A DNA stretch of 64,000 bases from Maribellus luteus (GTDB lineage: Bacteria > Bacteroidota > Bacteroidia > Bacteroidales > Prolixibacteraceae), in assembly GCF_003576475.1 (NCBI RefSeq), contig NZ_QWGR01000006.1:124001-188000 (forward strand), in the 5' to 3' direction. The position numbers and the translations under genes are program-made. The notes under the pieces are model-generated. The model did not search any database. It worked only from the letters and a program-made list of their open reading frames with translations, and was not told where the DNA came from. This document shows, piece by piece, positions 14,820 to 22,583 of this stretch (the stretch's first letter is position 1; every line of letters starts with the position of its first letter).

Positions 14820-16124
14820 ATGAAAAACAAACTAAAGATTCTATTTTTCCTGGCTATTGCAGTTGCATTTGCTTCATGTAGCGAAGATGATTCAAACACA
14901 AAAGCTGGTTTTACCTTTTCTCCAGAAGAAAATATTCAGGCAGGTGATACTGTTTTCTTTACAAACACTTCAATTGATGCCGTAACTTATCAATGGAGTT
15001 TTGGAGATACAGAAACATCAACAGAGGAAAATCCTTTTCATATTTATACCGAGCCCGGAATTTATGATGTTACCCTGGTTGCCACCAACGGAGGTGTTGC
15101 AAACACAGTAACGCAGAAGGTTAATGTGGCAGTTGATTTTGGCTATATCATAAATTATGGAAGTTATAACGGCGCTAAATCAACAATTGCTGCCTACAAC
15201 AGATATGACGATATAGTAGTTAATGGATATTATACTGAAGTAAATGGTGTTAGTATGACTTCAAATGTTCAGTATGCATACAATTACAAAGGAAATATCT
15301 ATTTTATGAATAATAATGCAGATGGTATTTCCTGGGTTAATAATAAAACTTTCGAACAAACGAATAATGCAATAACCACTGACATTAATAAACCACGTTT
15401 TTGTATCGGTTATGGAGACTATTTGTATGTTTCTTGTTGGGAAAGTGATGCTATATTTAATGGTGATTTGACTGTTTCTTACATTGCAAAAGTAGATTTA
15501 AGGTCGAATAATGTAGTGTCGAAAATAAGTTTACACGGCGGACCTGAAGGCCTTGAGATTGTTAATGATAAACTATATGCTGCATTGACATTTAAAGATA
15601 GTGTTGCAATTTTGAATCTTACGAATGAGAGTGTAAGCTATATTGAGACTCCGGCGCGCACGACCAATTTTGAAAAAGACAATGAAGGTAATTTATATGT
15701 TACACTTACACGAGACTGGGATGACTATGTAACACAAACCGGAATCGGTTACATTAACACTGCAACAGATCAGTTAGAAGCTATTTACAATTTAGATGGT
15801 GTCGGTACTTCTTATGACAATGTAATGGAGCCCAATGCAGATTTTTCGAAGTTGTATGTGATGTCGTCGGTGTACGATGCTAATTATAATGTAAGTGGAA
15901 GTATTGCTGTTTTTGATGTTGAAAGCAAGAGTTTTGAATCAGAAAACCTCGTTGATGGTATTTCTGCTATAAATGGAGTTGATTTCTATGACAACAAAGT
16001 ATTTTGTTTTATTTCAGAATCAGTTACCGGGAACGGTAAGGCAATTACCTACAGCGAAGACGGAACCAAACTAAAGGAGTATAATACAGGTATTGCACCT
16101 TTCATGCTCCTTGCATCAGAATAA
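14820..16124 (+). CDS. BtuG-like surface lipoprotein: PKD domain plus beta-propeller
   Basis: This 434-residue lipoprotein has a lipobox FASC (cysteine near residue 19) followed by acidic residues (SEDD), the export signal that sends Bacteroidetes lipoproteins to the cell surface. A PKD domain comes first (about 28-105: TVFFTNTSIDAVTYQWSFGD and PGIYDVTLVATNGG). The rest is a YncE/DUF5074-type beta-propeller with blades such as GDYLYVSCWESD, GGPEGLEIVNDKLYAAL and GISAINGVDFYDNKVFC. Known family: in Bacteroides, BtuG is a surface propeller that binds B12 very tightly and caps BtuB. Position right after btuB and under the same riboswitch supports the same role here; the PKD fusion is distinctive. 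Start chosen at 14820, not 14793, because the signal peptide begins there. Confidence 0.8.
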   Translation: MKNKLKILFFLAIAVAFASCSEDDSNTKAGFTFSPEENIQAGDTVFFTNTSIDAVTYQWSFGDTETSTEENPFHIYTEPGIYDVTLVATNGGVANTVTQKVNVAVDFGYIINYGSYNGAKSTIAAYNRYDDIVVNGYYTEVNGVSMTSNVQYAYNYKGNIYFMNNNADGISWVNNKTFEQTNNAITTDINKPRFCIGYGDYLYVSCWESDAIFNGDLTVSYIAKVDLRSNNVVSKISLHGGPEGLEIVNDKLYAALTFKDSVAILNLTNESVSYIETPARTTNFEKDNEGNLYVTLTRDWDDYVTQTGIGYINTATDQLEAIYNLDGVGTSYDNVMEPNADFSKLYVMSSVYDANYNVSGSIAVFDVESKSFESENLVDGISAINGVDFYDNKVFCFISESVTGNGKAITYSEDGTKLKEYNTGIAPFMLLASE

Positions 16125-16160
16125 AAATCTTCATGTATTATAGTTCATTTTGAAAATCGT

Positions 16161-16206
16161 AAAAAACCGGAATAGTTTGGCTGTTCAGGCCACTTCCGGT
16201 TTTTTA
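16161..16206 (+). terminator. Terminator after btuG-like gene
   Basis: AAAAACCGGAA at the left pairs with TTCCGGTTTTT at the right, with an internal GGCTGTTCAGGCC segment that forms a further small stem; a T run follows. Confidence 0.75.
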
Positions 16207-16282
16207 AACGAAAAGCCTTGAAACAAAATTTAAGATATGATTGCTTAAGTTTGGTACTGAAAAGTACCGGATTGTAGAATGG

Positions 16283-16308
16283 CCCCCGACAGAGGTTGGG
16301 GGTTTTTT
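16283..16308 (+). terminator. Attenuator-like hairpin before cobU
   Basis: CCCCCGAC / GTTGGGGG with an AGAG loop and six T residues ends only 12 bp before the cobU start. It has all parts of an intrinsic terminator. As the previous gene already has one, this could be an attenuator for cobU. Confidence 0.6.
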
Positions 16309-16319
16309 AATAAAACACA

Positions 16320-16829
16320 ATGGCTGAAATCATTTTTATAACAGGCGGGCAACGCTCGGGAAAAAGCCGCTACGCACAAAGCCTGGCCGAACAGCTTTCG
16401 GATGCCCCGGTTTACCTGGCAACGGCCCACATCTGGGACGACGACTTTCAGAAGCGCGTGGATCGTCATAAATCGGACCGGGGAGAGCAGTGGACCACGC
16501 TCGAAGAAGAAGTAAACATCAGTAAACTGGAGCTTACCGGAAAGGTAGTGCTGGTGGATTGCATCACGCTGTGGCTCACCAATATTTTTTACCAAAACAA
16601 CAGCGATGTAGACCTCAGTCTGGCGCAGGCAAAAAACGAATGGAATGCGTTTATCCAACAGTATTTTACCGCCATTGTTGTAAGCAACGAACTGGGAATG
16701 GGGGTTCATCCTGAAAATGAACTGGCCCGGAAATTTGCCGACCTGCAAGGCTGGATGAACCAATACATTGCCTCACTGGCCAACGAAGTAGTTCTGATGG
16801 TTTCAGGAATACCGGTAAAAATAAAATGA
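16320..16829 (+). CDS. cobU: Adenosylcobinamide kinase / guanylyltransferase CobU
   Basis: CobU phosphorylates adenosylcobinamide and then transfers GMP to it, giving AdoCbi-GDP for CobS. The 169-residue protein is of family length. It shows the P-loop FITGGQRSGKSRYAQSLAEQ at the N-terminus, ATAHIWDDDFQKRVDRHKSD with the guanylylated histidine region, the acidic strand VVLVDCITLWLTN and the C-terminal VVSNELGMGVHPENELARKF. Every core CobU motif is present, so both activities are expected. The terminator-like hairpin just upstream suggests separate control from btuB. cobT follows after 147 bp. Confidence 0.95.
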   Translation: MAEIIFITGGQRSGKSRYAQSLAEQLSDAPVYLATAHIWDDDFQKRVDRHKSDRGEQWTTLEEEVNISKLELTGKVVLVDCITLWLTNIFYQNNSDVDLSLAQAKNEWNAFIQQYFTAIVVSNELGMGVHPENELARKFADLQGWMNQYIASLANEVVLMVSGIPVKIK

Positions 16830-16867
16830 ATATCGAATGATGATTAACGATTTCAGATTTCAGAATG

Positions 16868-16955
16868 CCTGGCGACTTAGCGCCTTCACGAGAGAACTAT
16901 TCTTCGGGTCCTGATGGTTTAAATGAAATCTGCGGTTATTTGCGCAATCTGCGGG
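16868..16955 (+). repeat. Dispersed-repeat-like phrases between cobU and cobT
   Basis: The 147-bp cobU-cobT gap holds two phrases, CTGGCGACTTAGCGCCTT and ATCTGCGG repeated 19 bp apart (16928 and 16947) around TTATTTGCGCA. They do not code and look like interspersed repeats. In-frame use of this stretch would lengthen cobT by 18 codons, which I reject. Confidence 0.45.
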
Positions 16956-16976
16956 AAATTAAAAAATCTAAAAATT

Positions 16977-17981
16977 ATGACAATTAAAGAACAACTTCAA
17001 CACAAAATAAACAACAAAACCAAACCTCTTGGTTCGCTGGGATTACTGGAAAAACTGGCTTTACAAATAGGGGAGGTGCAGAATACCTTATCTCCCAAAA
17101 TCGAAAAACCGGCGCACCTGGTTTTTGCTGCTGACCACGGACTGGCCGACGAAGGAATCAGTCCGTACCCAAAAGACGTTACCTGGCAAATGGTGATGAA
17201 TTTTTGTGGAGGTGGCGCAGCAATTAATGTATTTTGTAATCAGAACGACATCAGCCTGAAGGTGTACGATGTGGGTGTAGACTACGATTTTCCGGCCGAA
17301 TTGCCCATTGAGAAAGCTAAAGTGGCCTACGGAAGCCGTAACATGAGAATTGAACCTGCCATGACACCGGAAGAATGCAGCGCCGCAATGAAAGTTGGTG
17401 CCGATGCCGTTCGGAAAGAGGCGGAGAACGGAAGCAACACCATTGCCTGTGGCGAAATGGGAATTGGAAACACTTCGGCATCGTCGCTGTTAATGCACCG
17501 GTTTATCGGAGGCACCATTGAAGAGTGTACCGGGCCGGGAGCAGGACTAAATAACAGCCAGGTTGAGCATAAAATTAATGTGCTGAAAGAAGTGGCCGGA
17601 AAGTATAACCCGCAAACTCCGGAAGAAATTCTTGCCACATTTGGCGGAATTGAGATTGCCGCAATGGTGGGGGCATATCTGGAAGCTAAAAAGCAAAATA
17701 TGCTGATACTGATTGATGGTTTTATTTCTACGGCCGCAGTAATTACAGCTATTCAAATGGATGCTTCGGTTAAAAACAATTGTATTTTCTGTCACAGTTC
17801 CGATGAAAAAGGACACAAAATAATGCTGGAGTATTTGGGTGTGAAACCATTGCTGCATCTGGGAATGCGTTTGGGTGAGGGAACAGGCGCTGCAGTTGCC
17901 ATGCCACTGGTGAAATCGGCCGTAAACTTTTTAAACCAAATGAGCAGCATGGAAGATGCGGGCGTTTCCAATAAAGAATAG
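16977..17981 (+). CDS. cobT: Nicotinate-nucleotide:dimethylbenzimidazole phosphoribosyltransferase CobT
   Basis: CobT activates the lower-ligand base of cobamides (5,6-dimethylbenzimidazole or a related base) to its alpha-ribotide using nicotinate mononucleotide. The 334-residue protein has normal length. Motifs: KTKPLGSLGLLEKLA, VFAADHGLADEGISPYP, FCGGGAAINV, CGEMGIGNTSASSLLM, TGPGAGLN and the C-terminal GMRLGEGTGAAVAMPLVKSA, which holds the catalytic glutamate. The ATG at 16977 fits the family N-terminus; the earlier ATG at 16923 would add repeat-derived residues. The gene lies between cobU and, after an 820-bp gap, cobS. Confidence 0.95.
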   Translation: MTIKEQLQHKINNKTKPLGSLGLLEKLALQIGEVQNTLSPKIEKPAHLVFAADHGLADEGISPYPKDVTWQMVMNFCGGGAAINVFCNQNDISLKVYDVGVDYDFPAELPIEKAKVAYGSRNMRIEPAMTPEECSAAMKVGADAVRKEAENGSNTIACGEMGIGNTSASSLLMHRFIGGTIEECTGPGAGLNNSQVEHKINVLKEVAGKYNPQTPEEILATFGGIEIAAMVGAYLEAKKQNMLILIDGFISTAAVITAIQMDASVKNNCIFCHSSDEKGHKIMLEYLGVKPLLHLGMRLGEGTGAAVAMPLVKSAVNFLNQMSSMEDAGVSNKE

Positions 17982-18240
17982 GCGGTGTTGTATTAAATCA
18001 GTGAGACTCTGATTTCAGGAGCGCTAGTGAACTGAAATTATGAAGTCGAACTGATCCCGATGCACCGCAATCGGGATCTAATGGGTTTTATTCCCCGCCC
18101 CTTGGGGCGAATTAAGAAATATCATGCCTTTGATACCCCGCCTGCTTGCAGCGGGGTAGTTCATTAAAACAATCTGCAAAACGGGGCCGGACGGATGCAA
18201 ATAAGCAAAAACATTTTACAAATAGACACAGGGTTTATTC
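17982..18240. repeat. Non-coding gap with palindromes after cobT
   Basis: No gene is seen. Two clear palindromes occur: GATCCCGA (18053-18060) with TCGGGATC (18071-18078), and TACCCCGC (18134-18141) with GCGGGGTA (18151-18158); CCCCGCCCCTTGGGGCG lies between them. This looks like a piece of a dispersed palindromic repeat. Confidence 0.6.
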
Positions 18241-18245
18241 GATGG

Positions 18246-18518
18246 AGCATCTTGGTTGTTCAAAAGAGCATTCTGATTCATCGATAGAGCATCATGGTTG
18301 TTCAAAAGAGCATTATGATTCATCGATAAAGCATTCTGGTTGTTGAAAAGAGTATTCTGATTCATCGATAGAGCATCTTGGTTGTTCAAAAGAGTATTCT
18401 GATTCATCGATAGAGCATCTTGGTTGTTCAAAAGAGTATTCTGATTCATCGATAAAGCATCTTGATTGTTCAAAAGAGCATTATGATTCATCGATAAAGC
18501 AACCTGACCGACCGAAAG
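18246..18518. repeat. Minisatellite: thirteen 21-bp units (42-bp dimer)
   Basis: Two related 21-bp units alternate: AGCATCTTGGTTGTTCAAAA-G type and AGCATTCTGATTCATCGATA-G type, giving a 42-bp dimer repeated six times without any change in length, plus one degenerate unit (18498-18518). Differences between copies are single substitutions (AGCATT/AGTATT, GATAG/GATAA). One minus-strand frame is open as heptad pairs (DALSMNQ, NTLLNNQ), but no start context or homology supports a gene. The rest of the gap (18519-18802) shows nothing I recognise. Confidence 0.92.
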
Positions 18519-18802
18519 AGTAGTTGAAATAAACAAATAGGATTCTGTATATTAGAAAATGACAGAAGACACAGCAGGGAGATGATTAACTTTGAAAAAA
18601 ATTACAAAATAAGTTCAAATAAACAGGAATTAGTAAGACAAACGAGGTACACATGGAAGCTTTTGGAGATTGCAGATAACAAGCAATTCGCCGTATAAAT
18701 TGTAAAAATAACCATGGTAAAAATAGCATGTACAAAAATGATCATATAGCAGCATGCCTGTCTTGTATCAAGTATCCGGAATCCTGTATCTAAATTCAGA
18801 AA

Positions 18803-19564
18803 ATGAAAAACGAATTTAAAATATTTCTGACAGCGCTGATGTTTTATTCGCGGGTTCCCGTAGGCAACATTGTTGGATGGAACGAGGAAATGCTGAACAA
18901 AGCAACCCGCTACTTTCCGCTGATTGGATGGTTGGTGGGAGCTTTTGGAGCGTTAATCTTCTGGGCGCTGTCGGTGTTTCTCCCGTTATCTTTGGCGGTT
19001 TTACTAAGCATAGTGGCAACAATTCTGTTTACAGGTGCTTTTCACGAAGATGGTTTTGCTGATTTCTGCGACGGTTTTGGTGGCGGCTATACTCCCGAAC
19101 GCATTCTCGAAATAATGAAGGATTCACGTATTGGTACTTACGGAACCATTGGTTTGCTGATGATGTTGGCCACAAAGTTTCTGGCTTTGTCTCACATCGA
19201 AGCGGTGCGGATTCCCTTTATTTTGATGGCCGGGCATGCTGTGAGCCGCATTTTTCCTGTGTTGATGATTTATTCATCGGTATACGCCCGTTTGGATGCT
19301 ACCAGTAAAACCAAGCCCGTCGGGAAAGCTGATTCCACCTATTCGCTGGTTGTTGCGATTGCCTTCGGCGCACTGTCGCTGGTGTTTTTACACTGGGAAG
19401 AAGTTGTAGTTGTTCTCGCATTGCTTTTATTGCTCACTTATTTCTTTCGGAATTACATTACCCGGAAACTGGGAGGTTACACAGGCGATGTGCTCGGAGC
19501 ATTGCAGCAATTGTGCGAAGTATGTTTTTACCTGGCAGTTTTAGCCATTCAGTATTACCAATGA
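18803..19564 (+). CDS. cobS: Adenosylcobinamide-GDP ribazoletransferase CobS
   Basis: CobS is the membrane enzyme that joins AdoCbi-GDP to alpha-ribazole (phosphate), finishing the cobamide. The 253-residue protein is hydrophobic throughout with several membrane helices. The family active-site phrase FHEDGFADFCDGFGGGYTPE (about residues 74-93) with its acidic metal-binding residues is intact, followed by IMKDSRIGTYG and, later, AGHAVSRIFPV and LGGYTGDVLGALQQ. Its stop codon overlaps the start of cobC by ATGA, so the two are translated together. It heads the compact cobS-cobC-cobQ-cbiB group. Confidence 0.95.
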   Translation: MKNEFKIFLTALMFYSRVPVGNIVGWNEEMLNKATRYFPLIGWLVGAFGALIFWALSVFLPLSLAVLLSIVATILFTGAFHEDGFADFCDGFGGGYTPERILEIMKDSRIGTYGTIGLLMMLATKFLALSHIEAVRIPFILMAGHAVSRIFPVLMIYSSVYARLDATSKTKPVGKADSTYSLVVAIAFGALSLVFLHWEEVVVVLALLLLLTYFFRNYITRKLGGYTGDVLGALQQLCEVCFYLAVLAIQYYQ

Positions 19565-20115
19565 AACTATACGCGATCCGTCATACAAGTGTGGATGTGA
19601 AGCCCGGAATCTGCTACGGACAAAGCGATGTGGATGTGGCTGAATCATTTCACCGGGAAAGGACAGCAGTGAAAGTAGAACTGTCCGGCCTTCATTTTGA
19701 TAAGATTGTGAGCAGCCCATTGCAACGGTGCCGGAAACTCGCTGAATATCTTTTCCCGGCTCAGAATATTCTTTTTGAGGAACGTATTAAGGAACTTGAT
19801 TTTGGCGACTGGGAACTAAAAAGCTGGGACGATATTTACAATTCAGAAAAAGGGAAGAACTGGATGGACAATTACCAAAGCTTGCCGACCTTGAACGGCG
19901 AAGCCTATCCGCAAATGCAGGACCGGATTGCCGCGTGGCTGCAAGAACTGAACGAAAGCGGAACTGAAGCCGTTGCGGTAATCACACATGCTGGTGTAAT
20001 TCGTATAATAAAACATTTAGCAGAAGGGCAGCCAATGAGCGGGTTGTTTGCTGAGTTTAAGCCGCCTTACGGAAGTGTCACCATTTTCGACTTTAAGAAG
20101 AACAATGAGAAATAA
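19561..20115 (+). CDS. cobC: Alpha-ribazole phosphatase CobC (histidine phosphatase family)
   Basis: This 184-residue protein belongs to the histidine phosphatase superfamily. The phospho-acceptor motif is IRHTSVD rather than the usual RHG, as often seen in Bacteroidetes CobC. Other landmarks are VSSPLQRCRKLAEY, KELDFGDWE, with the catalytic acid, and the second histidine in VITHAGVIRI. CobC removes the 5'-phosphate from alpha-ribazole phosphate or adenosylcobalamin phosphate. The start overlaps the cobS stop by 4 bp and its end overlaps the cobQ start by 11 bp, which supports a B12 role over a generic phosphoglycerate mutase assignment. Confidence 0.9.
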   Translation: MKLYAIRHTSVDVKPGICYGQSDVDVAESFHRERTAVKVELSGLHFDKIVSSPLQRCRKLAEYLFPAQNILFEERIKELDFGDWELKSWDDIYNSEKGKNWMDNYQSLPTLNGEAYPQMQDRIAAWLQELNESGTEAVAVITHAGVIRIIKHLAEGQPMSGLFAEFKPPYGSVTIFDFKKNNEK

Positions 20116-21583
20116 AAAACGATACCGCCCGATTATGTTCGTGGGCACCGGCTCTGATGTGGGGAAAAGCGTAATCAACGCCGGGTTTTGCCGCATTTTT
20201 AAACAGGATGGTTTACAGCCCGCTCCGTTTAAGGCGCAAAACATGTCGCTGAACAGTTTTCCGACTCCCGATGGTTTGGAAATTGGCCGGGCACAGGCAG
20301 TGCAGGCCGAAGCCTGCGGAATTCCCTGCCGGGTTGAGATGAACCCCATACTCTTGAAACCCACGGGATACATGGATTCGCAGATTGTGCTAAACGGAAA
20401 GCCCTGGGCAAATAAATCGGCCAAAGCCTATTTCAACGAAACCGACCGCGATTTTCTGTTTAACGAAGCGATGAGGGCTTTTTCGAAACTGGAGGCCGAA
20501 TTTAACCCGGTGGTGGTGGAAGGTGCGGGCAGTATTTCCGAAGTAAACCTATGGAAGAAGGACATTACCAATATGCGTGTGGCGGTGGAAAAAAATGCTG
20601 CCACTTACCTGATTGCCGACATTGACAAAGGCGGCGTTTTTGGCAGCGTTTACGGTACCATGATGTTGCTTCCGGAGAACGAGCGAAAACTGATCAAAGG
20701 AATTATTATCAATAAATTCAGAGGCGATATTTCGCTGTTTCAAGACGGTGCGCTTAAACTGGAAGAGCTTTGCGGAGTTCCGGTTGTTGGAATTATTCCG
20801 CATTTCCGCGACATTTATATCGACGACGAAGATTCGGTGGTGGTGGATAAAAAGCGCTTTTCTTCGGTGGAAGGGAAGATTAATATGGCAGTTGTGCTCT
20901 TGCGGCATATGTCGAACTTTACGGACTTCAATGTGCTGGAACAAATTCCGGAAGTCAACCTGTTTTACGCTGCAACTCCCGAAGACCTGACTCAGGCAGA
21001 TATTATTATTCTGCCGGGATCAAAAAATACGATTTCCGATCTTCTGTTTTTGCAAAAGCAGGGCATGGCAACCGCCATTAAAAAAGCGCACGAACAGGGA
21101 ATGGCGGTTTACGGAATCTGCGGAGGTTTTCAGATGATGGGGAAGTGGGTGCGCGATCCGCTTCAGATTGAAGGAGCCGTGGAAGCTGTTCCGGGGCTGG
21201 GGATTTTGCCGGTGGAAACTACGATCACCAATGAAAAAGTAACCGAGCAGTGTTCCTTTACATTTCAGAAAACGAAGATTGAAGGAAGCGGCTACGAAAT
21301 TCATATGGGGGAAACAGTGGCGGAAAATGACAGCCCGCTTTGTATTATCAACGGAAAAAAGAAGGACGGTTACTATTTGAATGACAAGGCCTGGGGCACT
21401 TATGTTCACGGAATTTTCGACAACAGTGAAATCATAAGAAGTGTGTTAGACTCCATTGGGAAGAAGCTTGGTTCGGAGGTTGATTTTAAGCGCTTCAAAG
21501 AAGAACAATACGATAAACTGGCCTCCTTGATCCGCGAAAATGTGGACATGGAATACATTTACAAAAGCATTCAAATTGATTGA
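20105..21583 (+). CDS. cobQ: Cobyric acid synthase CobQ
   Basis: CobQ (CbiP) amidates four carboxyl groups of adenosylcobyrinic acid a,c-diamide, using glutamine and ATP. The 492-residue protein has the two expected domains: an N-terminal MinD/DTBS-like ATPase (FVGTGSDVGKSVINAGFCRI, FKAQNMSLNS, VVEGAGSISEVN) and a C-terminal class I glutamine amidotransferase-like domain with the nucleophilic cysteine in YGICGGFQMMG and the histidine in YVHGIFDN. Start at 20105 is set by the overlap with cobC and by the conserved RPIMFVGTGSDVGKS near the N-terminus. Presence of cobQ means incoming corrinoids can be less complete than cobinamide. Confidence 0.96.
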   Translation: MRNKKRYRPIMFVGTGSDVGKSVINAGFCRIFKQDGLQPAPFKAQNMSLNSFPTPDGLEIGRAQAVQAEACGIPCRVEMNPILLKPTGYMDSQIVLNGKPWANKSAKAYFNETDRDFLFNEAMRAFSKLEAEFNPVVVEGAGSISEVNLWKKDITNMRVAVEKNAATYLIADIDKGGVFGSVYGTMMLLPENERKLIKGIIINKFRGDISLFQDGALKLEELCGVPVVGIIPHFRDIYIDDEDSVVVDKKRFSSVEGKINMAVVLLRHMSNFTDFNVLEQIPEVNLFYAATPEDLTQADIIILPGSKNTISDLLFLQKQGMATAIKKAHEQGMAVYGICGGFQMMGKWVRDPLQIEGAVEAVPGLGILPVETTITNEKVTEQCSFTFQKTKIEGSGYEIHMGETVAENDSPLCIINGKKKDGYYLNDKAWGTYVHGIFDNSEIIRSVLDSIGKKLGSEVDFKRFKEEQYDKLASLIRENVDMEYIYKSIQID

Positions 21584-22520
21584 CTTCCCCGAGATAGTAT
21601 ATCCTTTACTGGCTGGCTTTGTTCTCGATCTGCTGATCGGTGATCCACACTGGTTGCCGCACCCGGTTCGTTGGTTTGGCTGGCTAATATCTAAAGGAGA
21701 AGCGCAACTGAACAAAGGCGATGGGAGAAGATGGAAAGGCGCCTTTTTGACGCTTGTACTGGTTCTATTTGTGTTTTTTGTGCTTTGGTTGGGTCTGAAG
21801 TTACTGCCCGAAAAATCAGTCGTTTTTTATGTAATTACTTCGGTTTTTGTTTTTTACGGGCTGGCCAACCGCTCACTTATTTACGAATCGTTGCTGGTAA
21901 TTCGCCGCTTAAAAAGCGAAGGAATTAAAGCCGGCCGGAAGCAACTGAGTATGATTGTTGGCCGCGACACAAGAAATCTTGATGAACAGCAAATAAGAAC
22001 TGCAGTACTGGAAACCCTGGCCGAAAACTTAAGCGACGGAGTGATTGCCCCGCTTTTTTATTATGCGCTGGGAGGTATTCCCGGCATGCTGGCCTACAAA
22101 ATGGTTAACACCCTCGATTCAATGATTGGCTACAAAAGCGAACGATACCGTGATTTTGGCTTTTTTGCCGCCCACCTTGACGATGTGTTGAATTTTGTTC
22201 CGGCGCGTTTAACGGCTTTTCTAATGGTGCTGGTGACGTTCAGCCGCAGAGGTTTTCAGTACCTATTTCGGTTTGGAAGGCAACACAGCAGCCCCAACGC
22301 CGGTTATCCGGAAGCAGCTTTGGCTGGTATTCTCAATGCCCGGTTTGGCGGCCCCAATATGTATCACGGAAAGTGGGTGAACAAGCCTTTTATCGGAGAG
22401 AATCCGCGAAAGTTGACCGACAGTGACATCTATAAAACTTGCCGGATTAATTTCGCCGTTGCTGCGGTATTTGTGTTGGTCATTTGCATCTTTTATGTCT
22501 CGATTTTCCGGATACTCTGA
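21540..22520 (+). CDS. cbiB: Adenosylcobinamide-phosphate synthase CbiB
   Basis: CbiB (CobD in the aerobic naming) is an inner-membrane enzyme that attaches aminopropanol (phosphate) to cobyric acid. The 326-residue product shows the family phrases LDLLIGDPHWLPHPVRWFG, LSMIVGRDTRNLDEQQI, ENLSDGVIAPLFYYALGG, YKMVNTLDSMIGYK and a C-terminal membrane helix. The first ATG (21540) lies 44 bp inside cobQ; a TTG at 21576 would give a start closer to the cobQ stop and a more typical N-terminus, so the true start is uncertain. It closes the cobS-cobC-cobQ-cbiB group. Confidence 0.93.
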   Translation: MWTWNTFTKAFKLIDFPEIVYPLLAGFVLDLLIGDPHWLPHPVRWFGWLISKGEAQLNKGDGRRWKGAFLTLVLVLFVFFVLWLGLKLLPEKSVVFYVITSVFVFYGLANRSLIYESLLVIRRLKSEGIKAGRKQLSMIVGRDTRNLDEQQIRTAVLETLAENLSDGVIAPLFYYALGGIPGMLAYKMVNTLDSMIGYKSERYRDFGFFAAHLDDVLNFVPARLTAFLMVLVTFSRRGFQYLFRFGRQHSSPNAGYPEAALAGILNARFGGPNMYHGKWVNKPFIGENPRKLTDSDIYKTCRINFAVAAVFVLVICIFYVSIFRIL

Positions 22521-22583
22521 TTTTCTGCATATCTTTCGTATCTCAATTAGGTTCGTGCTTGATTGCAAAGAAGCAAGAATTTT

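Noticed and set aside
18246-18518. CRISPR array
   Set aside because: The units are contiguous with no unique spacers between them, and no cas genes are near.
18216-18536. Minus-strand frame of 106 codons across the 42-bp repeats
   Set aside because: Same explanation: an open frame forced by the repeat. Kept as an idea under the satellite finding, not as a gene.
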